Shown: one piece after another, positions 1 to 4,783 of the stretch
Layout: the number at the start of each line of letters is the position of its first letter
Numbering within the stretch: position 1 is the stretch's first letter
Made by a program: the position numbers and the translations under genes
The notes under the pieces: model-generated
The model's input: only the letters and a program-made list of their open reading frames with translations
Database searches by the model: none
What the model was told of the DNA's origin: nothing
From: CAZIOI01 sp964540855
Lineage (GTDB): Bacteria; Patescibacteriota; UBA1384; DTJR01
DNA: 5,807 bases
Direction: 5' to 3'
NCBI GenBank assembly: GCA_964540855.1
Contig: CAZIOI010000036.1
Span: forward strand, 1-5,807

Positions 1-21
1 GGCGTTGCCATAAAACGTACA

Positions 22-50
22 CACCAGCTAACGCTGGTGGTTTATTCTTT
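22..50 (+). terminator. Hairpin with T-rich tail, probable rightward terminator
   Basis: A perfect 7-bp stem (CACCAGC at 22-28, GCTGGTG at 33-39) closes a TAAC loop and is followed by GTTTATTCTTT. This fits a Rho-independent terminator for a plus-strand transcript that begins left of the window. It could instead be the first hairpin of the structured region that follows, because a weak extended -10-like sequence (TG at 6-7, CATAAA at 9-14) lies just upstream. Confidence 0.45.
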
Positions 51-59
51 GTAACCAAA

Positions 60-262
60 AGCTCGCCGACATGGAGGTCGGCGAGCTGGCTCGGCTAGCC
101 CTTGCTCTTCGCGAGACAGACAAGGACTAACCGAGCTCTAGGTCACGAGGAATCCGCGAGAGCACTTTTGTACTCGGCTCTCACCTCGCGACCGAGGATC
201 GTTCCTCGCAGAGAACACAGGGTGAGTCGGCCCCCAAGCCGATTCGCCCTTATTTCTATCTT
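60..262 (+). ncRNA. Candidate structured RNA: four consecutive hairpins, no known family
   Basis: This GC-rich stretch folds almost end to end. Hairpin 1 is a perfect 11-bp stem (60-70 with 77-87). Hairpin 2 is nested: 89-94 with 131-136, 96-98 with 127-129, 100-104 with 121-125. Hairpin 3 pairs 146-152 with 202-208 and encloses 155-163 against 177-182 and 188-190. Hairpin 4 is a 12-bp stem (220-231 with 238-249) followed by TTATTTCTATCTT. Hairpin 4 holds two G-T pairs that would be G-U in plus-strand RNA but C-A mismatches on the other strand, which points to rightward transcription and a terminator. No tmRNA, RNase P, SRP or 6S signature is recognised. A 19-codon ORF (71-130) lies inside hairpins 1 and 2 but has no ribosome binding site. 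The alternative is a set of inverted repeats with no RNA product. Confidence 0.4.
220..262 (+). terminator. Rho-independent terminator (rightward)
   Basis: A 12-bp stem (220-231 with 238-249, two G-U wobbles in the plus sense, loop CCCCAA) is followed at once by TTATTTCTATCTT. The T-rich side is only on the plus strand, so this is a poor terminator for the leftward glycosyltransferase gene whose stop is at 277. It implies that something is transcribed rightward from the left part of the window. Confidence 0.55.
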
Positions 263-276
263 ACGGCTGGCAATTA

Positions 277-936
277 TTATTTTTTCAGTGCAGCAGCAAC
301 TTCTTTGTACATCTTGAATCGTGCCTTGAGAGCTTCTAAAACAACGTCCGTCTTTTCTTCTTTTTTGACCTGTGAAAGACCGCTGAGCTTTACGACCGCC
401 CTGCGCGGTTTGGGGACATTTTTCGTTATTAGCAAGTCTGCGCCGTAGCGACTTGCGGACAATTTTTCAAGTTCGGGCAAACTCTTTTTCCAAATCGCTC
501 TTTGCCCGGTGATCGCGGGAAACATGCGATTGGCAAATTTGGTTGTTGTATTTTTGCCCAGATTTTTGAGTGCAAAAACACCCAAAGATAGGTCTGCTTC
601 GTGGGTAAAAATAATGGGCGAGAGAATTTGCAAAAGATGCAGTTCGGTGAGACCCAGCAAATCTGAATCTACGAATAGTAAGAGACTGTGTCCCGCGTTT
701 CTCACGCCAGTTACCATCGCTGCCCCTTTGCCCATGTTCTTTTCGTGGTGAATTAGCCTGAGGTTACTTAAGCGGTGATTTCTTACAACTTCGCAGGTTT
801 TGTCGATTGAGGCATCATCAACAACAATGATCTCATCTATCCATTTGATCTTTTTTATAACCTTTAGGACGCGTCCGATGTTTGTTTCTTCATTGTAGGC
901 GGGGACTATACAAGATATTTTTTGTTCAAATTTCAT
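277..936 (-). CDS. Family 2 glycosyltransferase
   Basis: The product (219 aa) is a soluble GT-A fold glycosyltransferase of family 2, a group that transfers a sugar from a nucleotide-sugar donor. Visible motifs are the N-terminal IVPAYNEE strand-loop (residues 10-17), the VVDDAS donor-binding acidic pair (D40, D41), NMGKGAAM (67-74), the metal-binding DSD (D90, D92), and a TGQRA segment near residue 144 resembling the acceptor-side motif of glucosyl-3-phosphoglycerate synthase and dolichyl-phosphate-mannose-type enzymes. There is no transmembrane segment, so it is cytoplasmic or peripheral. I chose ATG at 936 because GAGGAA (944-949) stands 7 nt upstream; an in-frame TTG at 972 would add 12 residues without a ribosome binding site. 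It is the last gene of the leftward block, 66 bp after the four-helix-bundle gene. Donor and acceptor cannot be told from sequence. Confidence 0.92.
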   Translation of the reverse strand: MKFEQKISCIVPAYNEETNIGRVLKVIKKIKWIDEIIVVDDASIDKTCEVVRNHRLSNLRLIHHEKNMGKGAAMVTGVRNAGHSLLLFVDSDLLGLTELHLLQILSPIIFTHEADLSLGVFALKNLGKNTTTKFANRMFPAITGQRAIWKKSLPELEKLSASRYGADLLITKNVPKPRRAVVKLSGLSQVKKEEKTDVVLEALKARFKMYKEVAAALKK

Positions 937-1002
937 AAAAATATTCCTCAAGTAACAATCAACAAGATACAAGGTACAAACAAATCACAAAATCCAAACA
1001 TA

Positions 1003-1377
1003 TTAAACACTCTTATTTATAATTGCTGACAAAATATTTCTTAACTCTACGGCTTCGTTGTTAATCACCTCTATGTCTGTTTTTGCCGAGGGGTTTGCGG
1101 CCAAAAGTATCGTAAGCCAATGGATAGTTTCTTTAGCTTCTTTTCTCGATATTCTTAATCGATGGAGGAAATCTTTTTTTCCCAGTGAATCATTGGCCTC
1201 TCGGTAATTTGCACCGATAGATCCTGCTGAACCAACAAGTTGGCTAATCACCCTGAAATTAATAGCATCCATTTTTAAGCTTTTGCACAACTTTATAACA
1301 GATATTGCAAACTTTGTAGATCTTTCTTCAAGATCAAAAGGTTTGCGTGTTTGATTATTTGGAGTTTGTTTGATTAT
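1003..1377 (-). CDS. Four-helix-bundle protein (23S rRNA intervening-sequence family)
   Basis: The core GSIGANYREAN, KKDFLHRLRISRKEAKE, HWL and NEAVELRNILS is the signature of the small four-helix-bundle family (TIGR02436, S23/IVP-like), whose members are about 115-125 aa and of unclear function. The reading frame continues upstream of the TTG at 1290 with the family's conserved N-terminus (FDLEERSTKFA at about 1338-1306, then SVIKL), so a start at TTG 1290 would delete most of helix 1. No ATG, GTG, TTG or CTG exists between the in-frame stop (1402-1404) and 1290. AAGGA lies just before ATA (1375-1377) and ATC (1372-1374), which are the only start-like codons. I give the ORF from 1377 (124 aa). 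Either a rare start codon is used, the start was mutated, or a base is wrong. Its N-terminal part overlaps the 3' end of the HAD gene. Confidence 0.85.
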   Translation of the reverse strand: MIKQTPNNQTRKPFDLEERSTKFAISVIKLCKSLKMDAINFRVISQLVGSAGSIGANYREANDSLGKKDFLHRLRISRKEAKETIHWLTILLAANPSAKTDIEVINNEAVELRNILSAIINKSV

Positions 1378-1401
1378 TGCTTCCTTGTTGGTTGTTGGTT
1401 T
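1348..1401. repeat. Short direct repeats at HAD end / four-helix-bundle start
   Basis: The 12-mer TGTTTGATTATT occurs at 1348-1359 and again at 1367-1378, a 19-bp period. It is followed by a TTGG/TTGTTGG-rich run (1386-1400). On the coding strand this gives the Asn/Gln-rich C-terminal tail of the HAD protein and the Asn/Gln-rich N-terminus of the four-helix-bundle frame. This looks like slippage-prone low-complexity spacer drawn into both reading frames. Confidence 0.6.
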
Positions 1402-2056
1402 CTAGAATTTTCACAATCTTTTCTTGGGCAAAATCTTTGAAAATCATGTCGGGATTTTCGTGTTTGGCTTCGGTCTCGGTCAATGTTGTCAGAGGCGTAG
1501 CAACCGCACATCCGGCGGCGAGGGCAGCGCGAATACCGGGGATGGAATCCTCGAAAACCAAGCATTCTTCGCACTGGTGCGATAGCCTGATGGCGGCGAG
1601 CTGAAATATTTCCGGCGAAGGTTTGCCTTCTTTGACATCCTCGGCGGATAGTTTAACTTTCGGAAAAAAATCGTTAAGCCCCAGCTCGTTTAAGGTAAAG
1701 TCCAAAACCTTGCGAGGCGAAGAGGTTGCGACGGCCATTGGAATATTTTGATCTTTTGCTGCGTGCAAAAATTCAACCAACCCCTCAAGCGGCTTGAGTC
1801 TACCGCGTGCCAAGCGCATATAGACTTCTTCTTTTTGATCCGAAAGCTCTTCGATTTGCCCCGAGACCAGATGGCGACCGAAAACCGTATCCATGACCTC
1901 TTTATTTCGTCTGCCAAAAATAATTTTTCTTATTTCGTCGGGTTCGGATTTGACGGATATTTTTTTGGCAAAATCAATCCAAGCCGCCTCATGAAGCTCA
2001 AAATTATCGGTCAAAACTCCGTCCACATCGAAAATAAGCGCTTTAGGCTTGATCAT
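1355..2056 (-). CDS. HAD-superfamily hydrolase, beta-phosphoglucomutase-like
   Basis: This 233-aa protein has all four HAD motifs: FDVDGV (nucleophile D10, acid/base D12), ATSS (T111, S112), GKPSP (K145) and FEDS (E169, D170). A helical C1 cap at about residues 17-88, with LHEAAW and GRRNKEVM, places it in the beta-phosphoglucomutase / sugar-phosphatase subfamily, which isomerises or dephosphorylates hexose phosphates and similar substrates in the cytoplasm. The exact substrate cannot be read from sequence. The ATG at 2056 lies inside the preceding gene (14-bp overlap) and has no clear ribosome binding site, so translational coupling is likely. The last 13 residues (NNQQGSNNQTNSK) are low-complexity, lie beyond the usual fold, and overlap the start of the four-helix-bundle frame; the original stop may have been lost to repeat expansion. 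Confidence 0.92.
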   Translation of the reverse strand: MIKPKALIFDVDGVLTDNFELHEAAWIDFAKKISVKSEPDEIRKIIFGRRNKEVMDTVFGRHLVSGQIEELSDQKEEVYMRLARGRLKPLEGLVEFLHAAKDQNIPMAVATSSPRKVLDFTLNELGLNDFFPKVKLSAEDVKEGKPSPEIFQLAAIRLSHQCEECLVFEDSIPGIRAALAAGCAVATPLTTLTETEAKHENPDMIFKDFAQEKIVKILETNNQQGSNNQTNSK

Positions 2057-2480
2057 TCGCTTTTGTGATTATTTCAACCGCTTCGCGGCTGATTTCTTTT
2101 AGGCTTTCAAATTTTTGTTCGTCAAAATTTTCTGTTGTAGTATCGGTGATTTCTTTGTTGTATTTTTGCGCAAGGTCATCGACTTTGGCGATATTTTGCT
2201 TTTGAATCTCGGTTAGTCCATCTAAATTTGCGTTTTGCGACGCTTGCCGATCGCCCTTTAGCCATTCGTCGTATGTCGGCTTGGCGGCAAGTAATGGCTT
2301 GATCCCGTTTTCGTCAAACATCTCAAAGCCGATTCCTTCCATCGTCAGCGGACCCGCCCATTTGTTTTGATAATCAGCTGCAAAACCGCTGGGAAGAACA
2401 CGAACAGTGCCATCCAGATGCTCGGTCATTAGACGTTTTATCTCGGGATCATCGTAATCAATTTTGTTAGCTTCGCCCAT
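2043..2480 (-). CDS. Uncharacterised acidic soluble protein
   Basis: I do not recognise a family. The 145-aa product has no signal peptide, membrane segment or cysteine. The first 75 residues look like a small mixed alpha/beta domain with LDGTVRVLPSGF (22-33), NKWAGPLTMEG (39-49) and PTYDEWLKG (68-76). Residues about 88-145 are charged and probably helical, rich in Glu, Lys and Gln. Its ATG (2478-2480) is only 3 nt after the stop of the cyclophilin gene and there is no Shine-Dalgarno sequence in the A-rich junction, so it is probably translated by reinitiation. Its end overlaps the HAD start by 14 bp. The tight packing says it is co-expressed with the cyclophilin and HAD genes; it gives no function. 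Confidence 0.8.
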   Translation of the reverse strand: MGEANKIDYDDPEIKRLMTEHLDGTVRVLPSGFAADYQNKWAGPLTMEGIGFEMFDENGIKPLLAAKPTYDEWLKGDRQASQNANLDGLTEIQKQNIAKVDDLAQKYNKEITDTTTENFDEQKFESLKEISREAVEIITKANDQA

Positions 2481-2483
2481 TTT

Positions 2484-3023
2484 TTATTTTATTTCTATTG
2501 ATTCGATTTTATCACCAATTGCGATCTTTTTGGCTATGTCCATGTCGGAGGTAACCTGACCGAAAATGGTGTACTGACCGGTCAGGAAACTGCAATCTGT
2601 GGTACAGATAAAAAACTGGCTATCATTTGAGACATTTATATCACCTGCGCGGGCAACGCCGACACTGCCTTCCTTAAAATCCTTGTCCGAGAGCTCGGTT
2701 GCCTGATCCCCGCCGCCCGTGCCGTTGCCATCGGGATCGCCGCCCTGGATTACCCAATCTTCAACACGGTGGAAAATGAGACCCTTGTAATAATCTTCCC
2801 TGGCTTTTTTGACAAAATTTTCTACTGTTTTGGGCGCCACATCGGAATATAGCTCAAATTCGATGTCACCTTTTGCGGTTTTGATGGTGACGGTTTGGTC
2901 GGATGTTTGATTTGTAGTATTTGTGTCCACGGTCTTATTCTCCTCTTTATTGTTTGTGCAGCCAGCCAGGGTCAGGGCGATCAAAGCCGAGAACAAGGCT
3001 AATTTAATAGTTTTTAGTTTCAT
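2484..3023 (-). CDS. Cyclophilin-type peptidyl-prolyl cis-trans isomerase, lipoprotein
   Basis: The product (179 aa) should catalyse cis-trans isomerisation of proline bonds outside the cytoplasmic membrane. The N-terminus is a lipoprotein signal: MKLKTIKLAL, a hydrophobic stretch, then lipobox LAGC (C22 lipidated), followed by an Asn/Thr/Glu-rich linker to about residue 43. The cyclophilin domain (45-179) shows FHR (84-86, R86 being the catalytic Arg), QGGDP (93-97), SQFFI (135-139) and LTGQYTIFGQV (147-157), the usual bacterial pattern with Tyr in place of the eukaryotic active-site His. Two cysteines (C140, C144) sit beside the active site, a possible disulfide. I chose ATG at 3023 because AGGAGG (3027-3032) is 3 nt upstream and the signal peptide starts cleanly there; an in-frame GTG at 3044 would add seven residues. 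Confidence 0.93.
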   Translation of the reverse strand: MKLKTIKLALFSALIALTLAGCTNNKEENKTVDTNTTNQTSDQTVTIKTAKGDIEFELYSDVAPKTVENFVKKAREDYYKGLIFHRVEDWVIQGGDPDGNGTGGGDQATELSDKDFKEGSVGVARAGDINVSNDSQFFICTTDCSFLTGQYTIFGQVTSDMDIAKKIAIGDKIESIEIK

Positions 3024-3050
3024 CTGCCTCCTAGAGTTTACCACCAGTTT

Positions 3051-3078
3051 AGATTAGCAAAATTTGAAAAATGCACAA
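3051..3078 (-). promoter_or_regulatory. Probable promoter of the cyclophilin-HAD block
   Basis: Read leftward, TTGTGC (3073-3078), a 16-nt spacer, and an extended -10 TGCTAATCT (3059-3051) precede the cyclophilin start by about 28 nt, with AGGAGG between. The -10 hexamer is weak but carries the TGn extension also found at two strong TATAAT boxes in this window. The -35 match is partial. Confidence 0.45.
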
Positions 3079-3192
3079 CGGACTAACGCATAATGTAAAA
3101 CGTATAACGTATAACCACAAAGCAAAATTTAAAAATAAAAAAACTAACTTCGCGAATCGGCACCATGGTATGAAGCGTCGACCAGGGTTGGA

Positions 3193-3245
3193 TTGCTAAG
3201 GATAGAGGCTGGCCTTCGCAACACTGAAGCCCCTGTTCTTAGCAA
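3193..3245. repeat. Long imperfect hairpin, 17-bp stem
   Basis: Positions 3193-3209 (TTGCTAAGGATAGAGGC) pair with 3229-3245 (GCCCCTGTTCTTAGCAA) with two G-T wobbles and one A-C mismatch, around a 19-nt loop containing GGCCTTCGCAACAC. The wobble pattern slightly favours RNA from the plus strand. It is not followed by a T-run. It could be the core of a small RNA or the central fold of the surrounding repeat element. Confidence 0.5.
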
Positions 3246-3250
3246 AAACC

Positions 3251-3292
3251 TACGAGCTTTAGCTCGTAATTACATTTCAGGCGAAGCCTGAA
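3251..3292. repeat. Two adjacent perfect short hairpins
   Basis: TACGAGC (3251-3257) pairs with GCTCGTA (3262-3268) around TTTA, and TTCAGGC (3276-3282) pairs with GCCTGAA (3286-3292) around GAA. Both are 7-bp perfect stems 7 nt apart. They resemble the small palindromic hairpins after tRNA-Arg (4852-5012), suggesting one family of intergenic palindromes. Confidence 0.5.
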
Positions 3293-3419
3293 TAAAAGAT
3301 CCCTCATCAAGTGTGCTGTGGATGACAAAGACTAGTGTTTTAACACTTACAATTCTTACTTAGTACTTATTAATTTTGAACTGTAGTTATACGTTTTTAG
3401 TTTTACGCTTTACGTTATT

Positions 3420-4001
3420 TTATTGCTTGGTAGAAACCATAAGTGAGCCGGTGAAATCGGTCTCCTCGGTTGTGAAGATCAGATAGTATTTGTCGTTTTC
3501 CATATTGGTCATTTTTGCGTCTGATTCGTAAGTGCCAGTCTCGTTCCAACCTTTTGCCAGTAATTGTTCCCTATAGCTGCTGTAGGCGCCGGTCTGTACC
3601 GACTTAAACGATATTGTCCATCCGGCGCTTCCGGTGGCAGTTGATTTTGCCGATGATTCGATAACCCCTGCCGTAAACTCGGGAACTTCCGCGGGCATAT
3701 CAGAAGGCCACTTGGCTGTTTGGTTCATTTCAAACGACCCATCGTCTGTGGTAACTTTTGCCACATTGCCTTCTGAGTCGAGCTCAACATCACTTCCTGT
3801 AAGGCCGCCGATGATGCTTTCGGTCGTGTTTTTGGCGGCTATGCGCGCAAAATAACCCTGGGCTAGCCACCCGCCGACTGCCAAGATTGCAATTACAACC
3901 ACCACAATCGTTATTGTTTTATTGCTACCTGATTTGCCATTGCCTGATGGTGCCGGCGAAACAGGTGCTGGTGCTTCCGGAGTATTTTTATCGTCTGTCA
4001 T
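3420..4001 (-). CDS. Membrane-anchored protein with Pro-rich N-terminus and extracytoplasmic domain
   Basis: I do not recognise a named family. The 193-aa product has a short Pro/Ala/Ser-rich N-terminal tail (residues 1-28), one strong transmembrane helix (about 29-48, TITIVVVVIAILAVGGWLA), and an outside domain of about 145 residues. The outside part contains WPSDMPAEVPEF (98-109), of the WPxDxPxxxP type seen in other bacterial surface proteins of unknown function, then YREQLLAKGWNET and a Thr-rich C-terminal strand region. It has no catalytic motif and no cysteine, so a binding or structural role is more likely than an enzyme. ATG at 4001 follows AGGAGG (4005-4010) by 3 nt and an extended -10 box. 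It ends 3 bp from the inverted-repeat spacer and has no obvious terminator. Confidence 0.85.
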   Translation of the reverse strand: MTDDKNTPEAPAPVSPAPSGNGKSGSNKTITIVVVVIAILAVGGWLAQGYFARIAAKNTTESIIGGLTGSDVELDSEGNVAKVTTDDGSFEMNQTAKWPSDMPAEVPEFTAGVIESSAKSTATGSAGWTISFKSVQTGAYSSYREQLLAKGWNETGTYESDAKMTNMENDKYYLIFTTEETDFTGSLMVSTKQ

Positions 4002-4021
4002 ATGCCTCCTATATTTTTTAA

Positions 4022-4030
4022 ATTATAGCA
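4022..4030 (-). promoter_or_regulatory. Extended -10 promoter for the 3420-4001 gene
   Basis: Read leftward, TGCTATAAT (4030-4022) is a perfect TATAAT with the TGn extension, placing transcription start near 4015, upstream of AGGAGG and the ATG at 4001. No convincing -35 is present; that position falls in the 3' end of tRNA-Ser. The gene can thus be transcribed independently of the tRNA, and also by read-through from it. Confidence 0.65.
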
Positions 4031-4044
4031 GGAAATGTGATTCT

Positions 4045-4137
4045 TGGCGGAGAGGAAGGGATTCGAACCCTTGAGGGGGAAATATCCCCCTAGAGGTTTA
4101 GCAAACCTCCGCACTAGGCCAACTATGCGACCTCTCC
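4045..4137 (-). tRNA. tRNA-Ser (anticodon GCU)
   Basis: A complete class II tRNA of 93 nt including an encoded CCA. The acceptor stem is GGAGAGG (4137-4131) with CCTCTCC; the anticodon stem GAGGT/ACCTC encloses TTGCTAA with anticodon GCT at 4102-4100. The long variable arm (GGGGGATATTTCCCCC) is typical of serine tRNAs, and the T loop is TTCGAAT. The discriminator base is G, as expected for Ser. It reads AGC and AGU codons. Confidence 0.97.
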
Positions 4138-4149
4138 AATACAGAAGTA

Positions 4150-4177
4150 AATATAACAAAATAACTCAAAAACTCAA
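4150..4177 (-). promoter_or_regulatory. Promoter of tRNA-Ser
   Basis: Read leftward, TTGAGT (4177-4172), a 16-nt spacer and TATATT (4155-4150) put transcription start near 4143, six bases before the mature tRNA 5' end. It is divergent from the plus-strand promoter at 4204-4212. Confidence 0.55.
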
Positions 4178-4181
4178 TCTT

Positions 4182-4197
4182 TTGCGCAATCGCGCAA
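4182..4197. promoter_or_regulatory. Palindrome between divergent promoters
   Basis: TTGCGC (4182-4187) and GCGCAA (4192-4197) form a perfect 6-bp inverted repeat around AATC. It lies between the leftward tRNA-Ser promoter and the rightward extended -10 box, and its left half could serve as the -35 of the latter (19-nt spacing). It may be a regulator site or simply another short intergenic palindrome. Confidence 0.35.
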
Positions 4198-4203
4198 GCA
4201 ATT

Positions 4204-4212
4204 TGCTATAAT
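4204..4212 (+). promoter_or_regulatory. Extended -10 promoter without a downstream gene
   Basis: TGCTATAAT is identical to the box before the 3420-4001 gene but points right. Transcription would start near 4219, yet no ORF or tRNA follows for almost 500 bp. Either it makes a non-coding RNA or it is a long-leader promoter for tRNA-Arg. Confidence 0.55.
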
Positions 4213-4218
4213 ATTGTT

Positions 4219-4360
4219 GAACTAAAAAACACCGCGATCCAAATCTACAAAGCCCAAGCCTAGAACCTTTATTGTCTTGCCCAAGTGCTATCTGGTTATT
4301 AGCAATTAGGCAAGTCAAGTGGGCGTTAGCGAATATGCGGCAAATCCAATGCCGTTTATA
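4219..4360 (+). ncRNA. Candidate small RNA with nested stems
   Basis: Downstream of the orphan promoter four stems nest within one another: CCGC 4232-4235 with GCGG 4337-4340, GCCCA 4252-4256 with TGGGC 4320-4324, CTTGCC 4276-4281 with GGCAAG 4309-4314, and TGCTA 4286-4290 with TAGCA 4300-4304 (9-nt loop). A competing hairpin CGGCA/TGCCG (4338-4342 with 4350-4354) followed by TTTATAG could act as a weak terminator. Each stem is short, and I cannot exclude chance. The overall single-rod shape is vaguely like 6S RNA, but I see no identifying sequence. Confidence 0.3.
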
Positions 4361-4708
4361 GAGTTAAATACTTTTTGAACATTATCTCACTGTTTTTTGT
4401 TACAAACCAATTTTTAGGTTAGTTTTGGTTAAGATAATTAAGGAGGTTTGAAGGTTTTGAATTTGTAAAAATGATGATTGATTAAATGACAATTATTAGA
4501 TAAGATTAGCCAGTCACAGAACTTTGAAATGCCGTAATTGTCCCCTGACAGCTAATATCATATAACTCAGTTCTCCCTGACAATCAAACACTAATATACG
4601 ACTCTTCCCCCTAACGACTAAACACTAAAAACTAAACACTAACAACTAATACAGTATGATTAAGTGTTCCATAACAACTAAACACTAACCAACTAACAAC
4701 TAGTTTAC
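4361..4708 (+). other. Gene-free A/T-rich spacer before tRNA-Arg
   Basis: No ORF with coding character is visible. An AAGGAGG at 4440-4446 is not followed by a usable ORF (the in-frame starts stop within a few codons). A TATGAT box at 4655-4660 could be a -10 element for tRNA-Arg, with start near 4667, but no -35 stands out. The right half is the A/C-rich repeat tract at 4586-4700. Confidence 0.5.
4586..4700. repeat. A/C-rich tandem-like repeats (ACTAAACACTAA)
   Basis: The 12-mer ACTAAACACTAA occurs at 4617-4628, 4631-4642 and 4677-4688, the first two in a 14-bp period. Partial copies (AACACTAA near 4586, AACTAA and ACAACTA between 4643 and 4700) fill much of the rest. It includes one inverted fragment (TTAAGTGTT near 4660). 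Similar A/C-rich but non-identical spacer lies at 950-1000 and 1348-1401. Confidence 0.7.
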
Positions 4709-4783
4709 GCGCCCGTAGTTCAACGGATAGAATATAGGCTTGCGGAGCCTACGATGCAGGTTCGATTCCTGCCGGGCGTACCA
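4709..4783 (+). tRNA. tRNA-Arg (anticodon GCG)
   Basis: A complete 75-nt tRNA with encoded CCA. The acceptor stem GCGCCCG (4709-4715) pairs with CGGGCGT (4773-4779, a G-U first pair); D stem GTTC/GAAT; anticodon stem TAGGC/GCCTA (4735-4739, 4747-4751) with loop TTGCGGA; T arm GCAGG-TTCGATT-CCTGC. The anticodon is GCG (4742-4744), which reads CGC and CGU. Most bacteria use ACG, deaminated to ICG, for these arginine codons, so a genomic GCG is unusual. Confidence 0.95.

Larger units (their letters stand above)
3084..3417. repeat. Inverted-repeat-bounded spacer, MITE-like
   Basis: Positions 3084-3129 and the reverse complement of 3372-3417 align without gaps over 46 bp with 35 matches, sharing TAACG, GTAAAAC, AACGTATAAC and CAAAATT. 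They bound about 240 bp with no ORF but three hairpins (3193-3245, 3251-3268, 3276-3292). No target-site duplication is evident next to either end, and the repeats are A/T-rich and low-complexity. This may be a small non-autonomous element or a pair of related spacer repeats in opposite orientation. This entry also describes the gene-free stretch 3033-3419. Confidence 0.4.

Noticed and set aside
71..130. 19-codon plus-strand ORF starting MEVGELARLALALRE
   Set aside because: It has no ribosome binding site and its bases are fully used in hairpins 1 and 2; the amino acid pattern alone does not support a gene.
102..317. 71-codon plus-strand ORF across the structured region and glycosyltransferase end
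   Set aside because: It has an Arg/Ser/Pro-rich translation without domain character and runs through a terminator into the antisense of a solid gene.
1748..2068. Plus-strand 106-codon ORF opposite the HAD gene
   Set aside because: It is antisense to a gene with all four HAD motifs and has no recognisable features of its own.
4586..4700. CRISPR array
   Set aside because: The repeats are 12 bp, irregularly spaced and without unique spacers of constant length, and no cas gene is present.
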